A stretch of 64,000 nucleotides of DNA from JANSWP01 sp041941305 (GCA_041941305.1 JBGTQJ010000024.1:72700-136699), one strand, 5' to 3'; shown: positions 7,383 to 18,214, counted from the first letter of the stretch. The notes: generated by a model from the sequence alone, not told the origin. Numbers and translations are program-made.

Positions 7383-8951
7383 CTAATTATTTTTAGTTTC
7401 TTCTCCCAAATCCAATGGCTTTCTTGGCAATTTCTCATCTCTTTGAGACGTGTGCCATACAAAAGAAGCAATAATCGTTGCCGCTTGCTTCAAATCATCT
7501 CCAATGAGGTGATCCCAGTTGTCCATATTGGAATGATGGGTTCTGGCCCAATAGGCTACAGGATCCTGAATAAACTGAAACCCAGGTATGCCGACCGCAT
7601 CAAATGCTCTGTGATCAGTACCACCCGTATTGGAAAGCGTTAAGGTAGTTGCTTCCAAATCTTTAAAAGCATCCAACCAAGCTCTGAAAATAGGAGCAAT
7701 TTCTGAATTGCCTTGTAGATAAACTCCTCGAATCTTGCCAGTACCATTATCCAAATTATAGTAGCCTGAAATTTTTTCCTGGTCAGGCTTCAAAGACTGT
7801 ACGTTTCCACGATTATCCGTATCTGCAAAATGTTCTTTTACATAAGCTCTCGATCCAATCAATCCTTGTTCTTCCCCCGTCCAAAGTGCCAGTCGAAGTG
7901 TACGTCGAGGTTGAATACCACTTTCTTTAATTGTTTCCAATAAAATCCTGGCAGCTTCCATCATTACAGCTGATCCAGCAGCATTATCAGTAGCACCTGT
8001 ACTACTATGCCAGGAATCAAAATGCGCCCCAAACATAACTACTTCATCTTTTAAGTCTGTTCCTGGAATTTCTGCAATAATATTGTGTTCCATTCCATCA
8101 GGATTGGTATACTGAGCATCCAAATTCATACTCAAAGTCACTGGTATACCTTTGTTCAATAATCTGAAAATACGGTTGTAGTGTTCAACTGACATCGTGA
8201 CCTGAGGCAAAACTTCGGCTCCCTCATCTCTTGCACTTCCTTCCTTTGCTCTGGCTCCACTGACAAATACGGTTCCCAAATCTCCTTTATAGCTTCTATC
8301 CATTAAAGCCAAAGGTTGTTCCTCATACAACATAGCTCTTAACTTCCGAACAAACCCTCGTCCACTTCTCGGAAAATTTCTAAAAACACGGGGAGTTGGG
8401 GCAGGTGCATTAGCTTTTTCGAGTAAATCTTCAGATGTGAACCTTTTTGCTGGTGGGTCAAACCACTCTTTTAACCCCCTAATGGTATCAATCAAGACAA
8501 ACTTGCCCTTCAATTTTCCACGATATTGTTCAAGTTCCTCTTCAGTTCCTGCATCCAGATATATTACTTCACCTGAAATTTTACCATTTGTACCTGGAGA
8601 CCAAGCTTTTGGATAAGCAATAATAGGAAAATACATGGGTGCGGTACAGTGCATTTCAAAGTGATTCATCTCCCAGCCTCTACCGAATGGTCCCCATTCA
8701 TGCAAATGGACATTTTCCATTCCCCATTTTTTCAATTCTTCCTGAGCCCATTTGGTCGCTTTGTCTAATTGGGGTGAACCAGTGAGCCGGGGGCCGTGTA
8801 CATCGGTTAACCAACTGGCTATTTCCATGACCTGGCTTTCATCCAAACCATGTTTTCTGATAATTTTGTTAATATCTTCATTTACTTCCTCCTGGGCAAA
8901 ACCAAATGCCGAAATGCCCAAAAATGCAAAAAGAATAAAGAGTCTTTTCAT
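7383..8951 (-). CDS. Secreted M28 family zinc peptidase (carboxypeptidase Q-like)
   Basis: A 522-aa exported metallopeptidase predicted to release amino acids or dipeptides in the periplasm or outside. An N-terminal signal peptide ends at SAFGFAQ. A protease-associated (PA) insert occupies roughly residues 120-285. The catalytic domain then shows the co-catalytic zinc ligands in order: GAHFDSW, ATDNAAGSAV, WTGEEQGLIGS with the catalytic Glu pair, NLDNG, and a late THHSNMDNWD His motif. This is the arrangement of the PGCP/carboxypeptidase Q-like M28 branch. It is monocistronic, convergent with tsaD and divergent from the nucleoside transporter. Confidence 0.92.
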   Translation of the reverse strand: MKRLFILFAFLGISAFGFAQEEVNEDINKIIRKHGLDESQVMEIASWLTDVHGPRLTGSPQLDKATKWAQEELKKWGMENVHLHEWGPFGRGWEMNHFEMHCTAPMYFPIIAYPKAWSPGTNGKISGEVIYLDAGTEEELEQYRGKLKGKFVLIDTIRGLKEWFDPPAKRFTSEDLLEKANAPAPTPRVFRNFPRSGRGFVRKLRAMLYEEQPLALMDRSYKGDLGTVFVSGARAKEGSARDEGAEVLPQVTMSVEHYNRIFRLLNKGIPVTLSMNLDAQYTNPDGMEHNIIAEIPGTDLKDEVVMFGAHFDSWHSSTGATDNAAGSAVMMEAARILLETIKESGIQPRRTLRLALWTGEEQGLIGSRAYVKEHFADTDNRGNVQSLKPDQEKISGYYNLDNGTGKIRGVYLQGNSEIAPIFRAWLDAFKDLEATTLTLSNTGGTDHRAFDAVGIPGFQFIQDPVAYWARTHHSNMDNWDHLIGDDLKQAATIIASFVWHTSQRDEKLPRKPLDLGEETKNN

Positions 8952-9259
8952 AATGTCAATTAGTGAGTAGAAACGGATTATGTTTAAATGACGAATAGAA
9001 ATAATAAATCATAATCCTGTTTCAATTATTATTGGAATATTAAAATGTTTGTCAAGGGCTTTAGCAAATATCATGAAAAGTTAAAATTATGAATAAGTTA
9101 TTTAATGCTTTGTCGTTTTGCCTTAAAATTATCAGTTAAGGGTGAAACAGAAACTTGAAAACTAAACGGGAGAATGTTTATTGATTACTTCCTTGTCATT
9201 TTTTTTTTCCTACATTTGACTGATTATGAGTTAGAAAAATCAATTTTAAACATTTTCTT
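8952..9259. other. 308-base divergent intergenic region (M28 peptidase / nucleoside transporter)
   Basis: No coding or RNA gene is seen. The region carries the promoters of both divergent genes; a TAnnTTTG box is visible only for the plus-strand gene (9211-9218). A T-rich run lies at about 9199-9208. Confidence 0.5.
9211..9218 (+). promoter_or_regulatory. Candidate -7 box of the nucleoside transporter gene
   Basis: TACATTTG matches the Bacteroidota TAnnTTTG consensus 41 bases before the start codon. A TTG at 9193-9195 is the nearest possible -33 box, but its 15-base spacing is shorter than usual. Confidence 0.4.
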
Positions 9260-10624
9260 ATGCTTTTAGATATTTTAAGAGGGCTACTTGGGATGATTTC
9301 CATGTTGGCAATATGCTGGCTGTTAAGTTCAAATAGAAAAGGCATTGATTGGCGATTGGTGGGTGGTGGACTGGTACTGCAATTGATTTTAGCCCTTTTA
9401 ATTCTGGAAGTTGATTTTGTTTATGCAATATTTCAGTGGATTGCAGATAGATTTGTGGATTTGTTAAATTTCACAGAAGATGGTGCTTCTTTCGTCTTTG
9501 GTAAATGGCCAGAAAATGCCTGGCTAGCTGAAAATATTAATCCTGCAAATCCTCCTGGAGCACAATATGCATTTAACCCTTCCGAAGACTCAGCAAGTAT
9601 AACTTTTTTTAAGGTTGGATTTATGTTTGCCTTCAAGGTGTTGCCAACCATTGTTTTTTTCGCTGCATTCTCTGCTATTCTTTACTATCTGGGCATTCTA
9701 CAAAAAATAATCTATGGTTTTGCATGGTTGATGAGTAAGGTAATGCGCTTATCTGGTGCAGAAAGTATTGCTGCAGCGGCAAATGTTTTTATTGGACAAA
9801 CTGAAGCACCACTGGTAGTCAAACCCTACCTGGAAAATATGAGCAAATCCGAGATTATGTGTTTGATGACAGGAGGAATGGCCACCATAGCAGGAGGCGT
9901 GTTTGCCCTTTTTGTAACCCTGTTGGGTGATGAATTTGCCATTCATTTTTTGACGGCCTCCATTATTTCAGCCCCAGCTGCCATAGTTGCTGCCAAAATG
10001 CTTTATCCTGAAACCAATCCTGAAACCATAAATAGGGAAGTTAATGTGCCCAAAGACAAGTTGGGTTCCAATCTTTTGGATGCCATTTCCATCGGAACGA
10101 CAGATGGAGTAAGATTGGCAGTTAATGTTGGAGCAATGTTGCTTGTTTTTATTGCATTAATTGCTTTCCTAAATGGGTTACTTGGTTGGGTCGGAGATGT
10201 AGCTGGATTAAATGAAACCATCTCTTCCGCAACAGGTGGACGTTTCACTGGTCTAAATCTGGAATATATGTTAGGATTACTTTTTGCGCCAGTTGCCTGG
10301 CTCCTTGGAGTTCCAGGTGAAGACATCCTGCTTGTTGGGCAATTATTAGGAAAAAAGACAGCCATTAACGAGGTAATCGCCTACGTAGATTTAAGTATTT
10401 TTCAGTCAAGTGCAGATATTAACCTCCAACCCAAATCAGTAATTATTGCGACCTATGCCCTTTGTGGATTTGCCAATTTCTCATCAATTGGTATTCAAAT
10501 TGGTGGTATAAGTGCTATTGCCCCAGGACAACGAAAAACCCTTACGGAATTTGGGATTCGTGCTTTAATCGGAGGTACAATTGCCTGCTTTATGACAGCT
10601 GCAATTGCCGGAATGTTGGTTTAA
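9260..10624 (+). CDS. Concentrative nucleoside transporter (NupC/CNT family)
   Basis: A 454-aa inner-membrane symporter expected to import nucleosides with H+ or Na+. The family order is intact: an N-terminal helix bundle with NRKGIDWRLVG (about residues 24-34), the core signature GQTEAPLVVKPYLENMSKSE, TGGMATIAGGVFA, and the C-terminal FANFSSIGIQIGGISAIAPGQR, which together form the nucleoside and cation site. About ten hydrophobic segments are present. An unusually long polar insert sits between the second and third hydrophobic segments (residues about 65-115), as in other Bacteroidota members. No operon partner is visible; the giant-protein gene follows after 264 bases. Confidence 0.95.
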   Translation: MLLDILRGLLGMISMLAICWLLSSNRKGIDWRLVGGGLVLQLILALLILEVDFVYAIFQWIADRFVDLLNFTEDGASFVFGKWPENAWLAENINPANPPGAQYAFNPSEDSASITFFKVGFMFAFKVLPTIVFFAAFSAILYYLGILQKIIYGFAWLMSKVMRLSGAESIAAAANVFIGQTEAPLVVKPYLENMSKSEIMCLMTGGMATIAGGVFALFVTLLGDEFAIHFLTASIISAPAAIVAAKMLYPETNPETINREVNVPKDKLGSNLLDAISIGTTDGVRLAVNVGAMLLVFIALIAFLNGLLGWVGDVAGLNETISSATGGRFTGLNLEYMLGLLFAPVAWLLGVPGEDILLVGQLLGKKTAINEVIAYVDLSIFQSSADINLQPKSVIIATYALCGFANFSSIGIQIGGISAIAPGQRKTLTEFGIRALIGGTIACFMTAAIAGMLV

Positions 10625-10888
10625 CCGAACAATTAGGAAAATAGGGATTCTATAATAAATCCATCATTCTCTGCTTTAAACAAAAAAAATTCCTTTGTTA
10701 TATTTTTCGATTTTCTAAAAGACAGTTTTATAATTCTTTACTAAAATTTTCATGAATCCTTGTATCTTCGCCTCCATCTCTCTAAGTATAGCACATAATA
10801 CATCCCATCTTTCCAAATGTCTCGCTTGCTATAAAGTCCTGTTGGTCAATATATTAAAATTCACCTAACATCATTAATCACTCTAGTT

Positions 10889-13800
10889 ATGAAAGGTATT
10901 TATACCCTAACCCTTTTCATTTGTTTATCCATTTTTTTCAATCAAAGAGCTTTGGCTCAGTGTAGTACAATTCCCTGTCCCACACCAATTCCACAGCCAA
11001 ATCCTGCTAACGCTTGTATTTTGCCTAGTGAGCTTTCTTTGAATTGTTATGAAGGTGCGACAACAGGTACGACACCAGTTGCATTTCCTCCATTTTGGTG
11101 TACAACGATTGAAAACAATCACTTTTTCGCCTTTACTGCTACCAATACTACTGTTAATTTTGAGATAGAATGTACTGGTTGTACAACTGGAAACGGAATT
11201 CAGGCTGCAGTTCTGGAAACTACAGATTGTGTAAATTTCAATTTTGTATCCCCTTGTTTGGGAGGAATAAATGCTGGATCAACTCAAACTTTGACAGCAT
11301 CCCCATTGGTTCCTGGACAAGTTTATTACCTAATGTTTGACGGTCAAGGCGGTGCCCAATGTAATTACACCATTAATGGCGAACAATCCAATATTTCTGG
11401 AGCGCCAACTGAATTGTGTATCCCTTCAAATTTCCAGGGTGCATATTCTTCAACTGCCCTATCAGAATGGACCATTAACCCTCCTACAGCAGGAGTGATT
11501 TTGGGAAGCCCCATCTCAAATACAGTAATCGTTAATTGGGTAGAAACTGGAAATCACACCATCTGTGCTCAAGCATTGGCCTGCCCAGGTACACCTCCTG
11601 AATGCCTGGAGATACTTGTTGGTGAGGATGTTCAAACTCAGCAAGAGGAGGATATTTGCCTTGGTGGAACCCAAATTTGTGGTGGTCAATCCTTTTCAGC
11701 TCCAGGGGTTTATTTTATAACATATGAAACCTGGCAAGGATGTGACAGTTTAATCACTTGTATTCTCAATCCTATTCCACCTGTAATTACGGATCCATTC
11801 GAAGAAGATTTATGTGGTCCTACATTTTATGAAGTATGTGGCAATTTTTATTCTCAATCGGGAATCTATACAGCAACATGTCAAAATTACCAGGGCTGTG
11901 ACAGTTTGGTAACGGTCGATTTGGCGATCATGGAACCAATTCCTGTTATCGCTCCTCCTGATGAATTAGGTTGTGACGATGATGCCTCATTAGTTTTAGA
12001 TGGAACTGGTTCAAACTTTAACCTCGTACCCAACGGAACGACTACCTATTTTTGGACTGGACCTGGAATTGTTGGTTTAGATGACCAACCGACTGTAGAA
12101 ATAAATCAACCTGGCACCTATTGTCTTGAATTAACATTTGAAAGGAATGGGGTATTTTGCACGGAAACAGATTGTGTAGAAGTTGAGCAAAGTATTGAAT
12201 TTCCTGATCCTCCTTCTATTAGTGGTCCTGATGAGGTTTGTGACGGAGATATGGAAAATTATATCGTTTCTCCAAATGGAAGTGTAAATGTTATATCTTA
12301 TACATGGACGACTCCAAATGGAGAACCTACTACACAGGTAAACAGTACAACAATTACTGTAGATTGGACTGGCTCCCCTGGTGGTGATTTATGTGTCGTC
12401 GCAGAAGGAGAATGCGGACCAAGTGACCCTACTTGTATTACTGTTATAGTAAGCACAGGACCGGAAGAGCCGATTATTGATGGACCTGACCAAGCTTGTG
12501 ATGGTGATATGGCCACCTATGAAATTACAAATCCAACGCCAGATGCAACTAGTACATGGACTGTACCACCGGGTGCCTCATTTGTAGTGAATGGTGAAAG
12601 CATAGATGTAGATTTTACAGGTGCAACAAGTGGAGATGTTTGTGTAACCTGTGAAAATGATTGTGGTACGACTGATGAAGTCTGTATTACAGTTACAATA
12701 AATACTCCTCCAGATGATCCGGTAATTAGTGGTGAATCAGAAGTCTGTGATGCAGATGTTGAAAACTATTGCGTATCACCTGATCCAAATGTTATTGATT
12801 ATACATGGGAAACACCTGCAGGTACATTCCCAAATGAAGCTGATTGCTTTGAAGTCGATTGGAATGGGTTGAATAGTGGTAATGTCTGCGTAACGGCTCA
12901 TAATGACTGTGGTGAAAGTGAGAAAATTTGCTTCCCTGTTACTGTTAATGTTAGTCCAACTGCAACCTTAAGTGGTGGTGGGGAATTTTGTGAAGGAAGT
13001 GGAAATATGATTGATTTATCTGTTGAATTAACTGGTGTAGCACCCTGGACTTTAGAATATAATGATGGAACTAATCCTCCCGTTACTGTCAATAATATAA
13101 TGACAAGTCCTCATACTATTTCTGTTGGTTCTGCGGGAACTTATGCACTAAACAATGTAATGGACGCTACTGACTGCGACGGCATAGTAGATGGACAGGC
13201 AGACGTGATTGAAAACCCACTGCCAACTGTCCAACTTTCTGGTAGTGGAGATATTTGTGAAGGTAGTAATGAAACTGTCGAATTAACCATCAACCTCACC
13301 GGCACTCCTAATTGGACTGTCGGCTGGACCGTAAATGGAGACCCTCAGGCAGATTTGAATAACATCTCCTCCAGTCCATTCACGCTCACTATCACAGAAG
13401 CTCAAGCTGGGGATATTGAATTGGTGAGTGTCATGGATGGCAACGGTTGTGAAAATATTGGTGATGGCAATGTCATCAATATCACTGTCAATGATGCTCC
13501 AGCTGTTTCTAATATCGCCACTACTTGCAACGGTACGAATACAGGATATGTCCTTACTTTCGAAATATCTGGAGGTGACCCTGCCTCTTATTCTGTCGTC
13601 TCTAACATCCTTGGACATACAGGTACTCTAACAGATATGCCTCCCTACATTTTCACAAGTGCTGAAATTCCGAATGGCGATGGATATGAATTTGTCGTAA
13701 CTGATGCCAATGATTGTAACCCGACTACTGTGGAGGATGACATCGTTCTTTGTGATTGTACTACCACTGTAGGGGATATGGATCTTGCTGAAATTGAACA

Positions 13801-16800
13801 ATGTGGTAGTGATGCCATTGATGCTAATTATGATAATTCAACTGAGGTTTTGGATGCGGATGATATTGTAGAATTCATCCTTCATGAAGGCTCTGGAAAT
13901 AGTATCATCAATCCAATTGACACCAATTCTACGCCTAATTTCGGCTTCCAACCAGGTATGACTTTCGGTACTACCTATTATATTTCTGCCATAGCTGGGA
14001 ATAATGTCAATGGACATGTGGACCAGAGTGAACCTTGCCTGGATATTTCTCAAGGTACTCCTGTTGTTTTCCATGAAATTCCCTCTGCCTTTATGATTGG
14101 TGATGTAGAAATTTGTGAGGGAGAAACTACTGGTTTGAGTATCGAATTTACTGGTGTAGGTCCCTGGAGTTTGAATTATGAGGATGGAACTGGCATTCAA
14201 ACTATCAATGGTATCAATGCCAACCCTTTTACTTTAGATGTAACGCCTAATGCTACTACAACCTATACTTTAGATGGTGTTTCTGATGTCAATTGCCCAG
14301 GTGAAGTTGATGGTGCTATTGAAGTCACAGTCCATACTGCTGTTGAAATCAACAATCTGGAAGTTACCTGTAATGCAACCAGTACAGCTTATGTAGTCAC
14401 TTTTGAAATATCTGGTGGTGATCCTACCAGCTACATAGTCACTGGTGCTCCTGGAATTACCAACAACACTACTCCACCCTACACTTTTACTTCTGATGAA
14501 TTGCCTGCTAGTTCCGGATTCAGTATTGATGTAGATGATGCCAATAGTTGTGACCCTCAAAATGTGGCTCAAACTCAAGTGGTTTGTAATTGTTTAACGG
14601 ATGTAGGAACTATGGATTTGAATGCAATGGATGAATGTAGCGATGGTCCTGTATTAGCAATTTATGATAATGCTAACCAGAATCTTGATGGTGATGATGT
14701 ATTGAATTACATCCTACATACTGGAAACCTGACACTGGGTAATATCCTTCAAACTAATGTTGTAGAACCTAATTTTGGTTTTGACCCTATGACCATGAGT
14801 TATGGAACAACTTACTATATTTCCACCATTGTTGGAAATGATGATGGCACTGGAATGGTAGATATTGATGACCCTTGTTTAGCATTTGCTCAAGGCACCC
14901 CCGTTACTTTCTTTGAAGTGCCTACTGGGTTTATGAGCGGACAGGAAGCAATTTGTGATGGGGAAGATGCTAACTTAATGGTTGAACTAACAGGCGATTC
15001 ACCATGGTCAATTGTAATAAATGGGCAAACCATAAGTGACATAGTCAGTAGCCCATATCAATTTAATGCAACTCCTGGTAGTACTACTAATTATGTTTTA
15101 GAGGCGGTTAATGATGAAAATTGTGTCGGCACCTTTGCTGGTGATGGAACAATCACGGTAAATAATGCGCCAACTGTAAGTAATTTAATGATCGAATGTA
15201 ATGTTACTAATACTGCCTACACTGTAACATTTGAAATTGAAGGTGGAGATAATTCTTGTTATACTATTGGAGGAAATTCTGGAACTTTAAACGGAAATGT
15301 ATTTACCAGCAACCCAATCAATTCAGGAAATGGATACTTCTTCTCAATAGATGATTGCAATGAATGCGGTCCATTAGTTGCAGAAGAAGATATTATCATA
15401 TGCGATTGTGAAACCTTAGCAGGTGATATGGAAGGAATTGCGGAAGATGTGTGTGGAAATGGTCCAGCAATGGCGAACTATCAGGGAGGGGAAGTATTAG
15501 ATGGTGATGATGTTCTTTGTTTTATGATCCATGATGGAAGTTTTGTTCCTCTTGCGGTTAACTCAATGGAGCCTAGCTTCAGCTTCCAACAAGCAAATAT
15601 GGTCTATGGACAGTCATATTATATTTGTGCAATGGCCGGAAATGTGAATGCCAACGGATGTGTTTCACAAAGTGATCCCTGTTTGTCCATTTCGAACATT
15701 TGCAAAGAAGTAATATTCTATCAAATTCCTACAGTTTCTATGTCAGGCGGTGGAACTATCTGTGAAGGGGAAACGATAGATTTGAATTTCACAATGACTG
15801 GGGGAGATCCTCCATACACAATTACCTACCAGGAAGTTGCTACTGGCACAGACTTCACCGAAGTTTCAATGACAAATAGCCATACAGTAACATTGAATCC
15901 AACAAGTGGAACCACCTATAGTCTGGTTAGTTTTGAAGATGCAAACTGCCCAGGCACAATGAGTGGAGCAGCTTCTGTGACTGTTAATACACCTCCTACC
16001 TATATGGTTAATGCGGAAACATGTAATGATGATAATACTGGCTATACTGTAAGCTTTACAGTTCAAACTTTAAATCCTGATATCATAATAAACCCGCCAG
16101 GTTCAGGAGTCTTAAATGGAAATGTTTTCACAAGTAATGAGATTGATATTTCTCAAGGATATGCCTTTGAAATAGATGATGGTAATGGTTGCGGACCAGT
16201 TTTCTTAGCCGATGACCCACCAATTTGTCAATGTATCACTTTTCCTGGTACCATGAATAATGTTTTGGCAACTGCCTGTGAAACAGATCAGATCACAGCT
16301 CCACATAATGGAAATGAGGTATTGGATGCGGATGATGTTCTAGGATATTATTTACATGGTCAAATTGGTGGTGATTATAATACTGCTTTAGCATATAGCG
16401 ACCAACCAACTTTTTCATTTGATCCTGGTACCATGACTTCAGGTCTCTCCTATTATATCTGTGTAGCAGCTGGAAATGACGATGGTACTGGAAATCCAGA
16501 TCCAAACGATCCGTGTTTCTTAACAGGGAATTGTACACCCGTCTTCTGGTATCCAAATCCAACTGCAGATATTACTGGAACAACTACTATTTGTGAAGGA
16601 GAATCCACAGATATTACTTTTAGTTTAACAGGCGTGCCTCCACATCAAATTGAATACCTGGAAAATGGAACTGTACAAACCATTACTGTTTGGAGCAATG
16701 ATACAACAATAACTGTATTTCCAAATGCTGCCTATAATATGACTTTGGTTTCCGTAACTTCTCTTGTAGGTCCTACAGTACAATGTTTTAATACTGCCAA

Positions 16801-18106
16801 TGCAGTCGTTGATATTGCCATAAGTACAGTTGGAAATTCCGGAACAGCAGGTAGTCCAATTGCAGTTTGTGAAAATGAAAATCAAACAATTAATTTAGAT
16901 AACTTATTAATTGCTGCTGACGCTGGAGGTCAATGGAAAGACCAAAACAACATTGATATAGGAAACACCTTCAATACTTTTGGACAAGCAGCAGGAACTT
17001 ACACATTTACTTATACTATTACTCCTCAGGCACCATGTCCTCAGGTTTCAACTCAGGTTGAAGTAATCATAAATCCACTACCAACAGCTGACGCAGGTCC
17101 AGACCAACAATTGAATTGCGACGATACTGTTGCTGAATTGGGTGGTACAGGCACCAGCACCGGAGATTTTACCTATACCTGGACTGGTGGTAATGTGGCC
17201 AACGCGGGAGCCATTACTACAACTACTTCTAATGAAGGAACTTATAATCTTCTCGTTACCAATAATGTTACAGGATGTACAATAAGCGATGAGGTGGTCA
17301 TTACGGTAGATAATTCTCCGCCAGTACCGACTATTACTTTCTCAGATTTGAGTTGTTTTGAAGCTGATGATGGATTCATTTCGGTGGCTCCAATAACCGG
17401 TGGTGCTCCTCCTTACACTTGTTCTATCAATGGAGGTGCATTTACTGATCAAACGACTTTCACAAATCTTACAGCTGGTACTTATACCATAATTTGCAGA
17501 GATTCAAAGGGTTGTGAAGTTGAAATTCCAGTTAGTATTGGGCAACCTGATGAGTTGGATGTAGAAATTATTGGTCAATTCCAGGGAGATGATACATTTG
17601 TTAATTTGGGAGACAGTGTTTTAATTTCAGCTCAAATCAACCTTCCTTTTGATTCATTGGATTTAGTAGTCTGGAATCCAAATGAAGCCATTCCATGTGA
17701 TACCTGTTCATCCTTTTATTTGACCCCAACTGATCAAATTACCATTAGTATTCAGGTTCAGGACGGAGTTTGCTCCGATAATGATGATTTGACTGTTTTT
17801 GTCAGAAAGGATCGTCCAGTTTATGTACCTAATGCATTTTCACCGAATGGCGACGGCACCAATGATGTCTTTGAGATTTATACTGGAAATAGTGTAGCAA
17901 AAATTCATTCCTTCCTTGTCTTTAATCGATGGGGAGAAACAGTACACCAATACTATGATTTCGATCCAAATAATCCTGCGGCTGGTTGGGATGGTCTTCA
18001 CAAGGGAGAGCCCTTGAACCCAGCAGTATTTACATGGTTTGCTGAGATAGAATTTATCGATGGTATTGTCGAGTTATATGAGGGTGACGTTACTTTAGTA
18101 AGGTAG
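10889..18106 (+). CDS. Giant secreted repeat protein A with type IX (CHU_C) C-terminal domain
   Basis: A 2405-aa Cys-rich secreted protein, probably displayed on the cell surface or released. The signal peptide ends at RALAQ, directly before CSTIPCP. An N-terminal domain of about 150 residues is followed by Ig/PKD-like units with the hallmark EVCDGD...YTW...G..CV (about nt 12210-12960) and two SGGGEFCEG-type units. Then come four macro-repeats of about 275 aa (about nt 13770-17050), each with a VLDADDV-type LH segment and a TYYI-AGN segment. A SprB-like unit (about nt 17335-17560) precedes the C-terminal gliding-motility-associated domain (residues 2309-2405; VYVPNAFSPNGDG, NRWGE, GWDG, EGDVTL). 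The latter is a type B type IX secretion signal. It is nearly colinear with the next gene. The ligand or role is unknown; adhesin or matrix protein is the likely class. Confidence 0.92.
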   Translation: MKGIYTLTLFICLSIFFNQRALAQCSTIPCPTPIPQPNPANACILPSELSLNCYEGATTGTTPVAFPPFWCTTIENNHFFAFTATNTTVNFEIECTGCTTGNGIQAAVLETTDCVNFNFVSPCLGGINAGSTQTLTASPLVPGQVYYLMFDGQGGAQCNYTINGEQSNISGAPTELCIPSNFQGAYSSTALSEWTINPPTAGVILGSPISNTVIVNWVETGNHTICAQALACPGTPPECLEILVGEDVQTQQEEDICLGGTQICGGQSFSAPGVYFITYETWQGCDSLITCILNPIPPVITDPFEEDLCGPTFYEVCGNFYSQSGIYTATCQNYQGCDSLVTVDLAIMEPIPVIAPPDELGCDDDASLVLDGTGSNFNLVPNGTTTYFWTGPGIVGLDDQPTVEINQPGTYCLELTFERNGVFCTETDCVEVEQSIEFPDPPSISGPDEVCDGDMENYIVSPNGSVNVISYTWTTPNGEPTTQVNSTTITVDWTGSPGGDLCVVAEGECGPSDPTCITVIVSTGPEEPIIDGPDQACDGDMATYEITNPTPDATSTWTVPPGASFVVNGESIDVDFTGATSGDVCVTCENDCGTTDEVCITVTINTPPDDPVISGESEVCDADVENYCVSPDPNVIDYTWETPAGTFPNEADCFEVDWNGLNSGNVCVTAHNDCGESEKICFPVTVNVSPTATLSGGGEFCEGSGNMIDLSVELTGVAPWTLEYNDGTNPPVTVNNIMTSPHTISVGSAGTYALNNVMDATDCDGIVDGQADVIENPLPTVQLSGSGDICEGSNETVELTINLTGTPNWTVGWTVNGDPQADLNNISSSPFTLTITEAQAGDIELVSVMDGNGCENIGDGNVINITVNDAPAVSNIATTCNGTNTGYVLTFEISGGDPASYSVVSNILGHTGTLTDMPPYIFTSAEIPNGDGYEFVVTDANDCNPTTVEDDIVLCDCTTTVGDMDLAEIEQCGSDAIDANYDNSTEVLDADDIVEFILHEGSGNSIINPIDTNSTPNFGFQPGMTFGTTYYISAIAGNNVNGHVDQSEPCLDISQGTPVVFHEIPSAFMIGDVEICEGETTGLSIEFTGVGPWSLNYEDGTGIQTINGINANPFTLDVTPNATTTYTLDGVSDVNCPGEVDGAIEVTVHTAVEINNLEVTCNATSTAYVVTFEISGGDPTSYIVTGAPGITNNTTPPYTFTSDELPASSGFSIDVDDANSCDPQNVAQTQVVCNCLTDVGTMDLNAMDECSDGPVLAIYDNANQNLDGDDVLNYILHTGNLTLGNILQTNVVEPNFGFDPMTMSYGTTYYISTIVGNDDGTGMVDIDDPCLAFAQGTPVTFFEVPTGFMSGQEAICDGEDANLMVELTGDSPWSIVINGQTISDIVSSPYQFNATPGSTTNYVLEAVNDENCVGTFAGDGTITVNNAPTVSNLMIECNVTNTAYTVTFEIEGGDNSCYTIGGNSGTLNGNVFTSNPINSGNGYFFSIDDCNECGPLVAEEDIIICDCETLAGDMEGIAEDVCGNGPAMANYQGGEVLDGDDVLCFMIHDGSFVPLAVNSMEPSFSFQQANMVYGQSYYICAMAGNVNANGCVSQSDPCLSISNICKEVIFYQIPTVSMSGGGTICEGETIDLNFTMTGGDPPYTITYQEVATGTDFTEVSMTNSHTVTLNPTSGTTYSLVSFEDANCPGTMSGAASVTVNTPPTYMVNAETCNDDNTGYTVSFTVQTLNPDIIINPPGSGVLNGNVFTSNEIDISQGYAFEIDDGNGCGPVFLADDPPICQCITFPGTMNNVLATACETDQITAPHNGNEVLDADDVLGYYLHGQIGGDYNTALAYSDQPTFSFDPGTMTSGLSYYICVAAGNDDGTGNPDPNDPCFLTGNCTPVFWYPNPTADITGTTTICEGESTDITFSLTGVPPHQIEYLENGTVQTITVWSNDTTITVFPNAAYNMTLVSVTSLVGPTVQCFNTANAVVDIAISTVGNSGTAGSPIAVCENENQTINLDNLLIAADAGGQWKDQNNIDIGNTFNTFGQAAGTYTFTYTITPQAPCPQVSTQVEVIINPLPTADAGPDQQLNCDDTVAELGGTGTSTGDFTYTWTGGNVANAGAITTTTSNEGTYNLLVTNNVTGCTISDEVVITVDNSPPVPTITFSDLSCFEADDGFISVAPITGGAPPYTCSINGGAFTDQTTFTNLTAGTYTIICRDSKGCEVEIPVSIGQPDELDVEIIGQFQGDDTFVNLGDSVLISAQINLPFDSLDLVVWNPNEAIPCDTCSSFYLTPTDQITISIQVQDGVCSDNDDLTVFVRKDRPVYVPNAFSPNGDGTNDVFEIYTGNSVAKIHSFLVFNRWGETVHQYYDFDPNNPAAGWDGLHKGEPLNPAVFTWFAEIEFIDGIVELYEGDVTLVR
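13770..17050 (+). repeat. Four ~275-residue macro-repeats in giant protein A
   Basis: Repeat units begin near 13772, 14605, 15421 and 16246 (spacing about 816-832 bases). Each starts with a G-(D/T)-M segment. It continues with a Cys-containing stretch, (V/L)LD-(A/G)-DD(V/I), a Tyr-rich TTYYIS or SYYIC strand and (D/E)PCL, and ends with an SGGG/EGE-type Ig unit and a CN....Y.V.FEI strand. Units are divergent at the DNA level, so this is an old expansion. Confidence 0.8.
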
Positions 18107-18117
18107 AGAACAAACAC

Positions 18118-18160
18118 AATTGGAATGAAAATCTAGACTTGATTTTCATTCCAATTTTTT
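18118..18160 (+). terminator. Strong factor-independent terminator after giant gene A
   Basis: A perfect 16-bp stem (18118-18133 with 18141-18156) with a 7-base loop is followed by a T-run and a second T-run (TTTTTTT) shortly after. It starts 12 bases past the stop codon, so giant genes A and B are probably separate transcription units. Confidence 0.9.
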
Positions 18161-18214
18161 CCCTTTTTTTGGTTTCTTTTTGCCCCACCTTTCAAAAAAT
18201 TTCCTTTTTCCTTC

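Noticed and set aside
10889..10970. Lipoprotein signal in giants A and B (Cys directly after the AQ or SQ cleavage site)
   Set aside because: The residue before Cys is Gln, not Gly/Ala/Ser, so this is not a lipobox; signal peptidase I cleavage before Cys is more likely.
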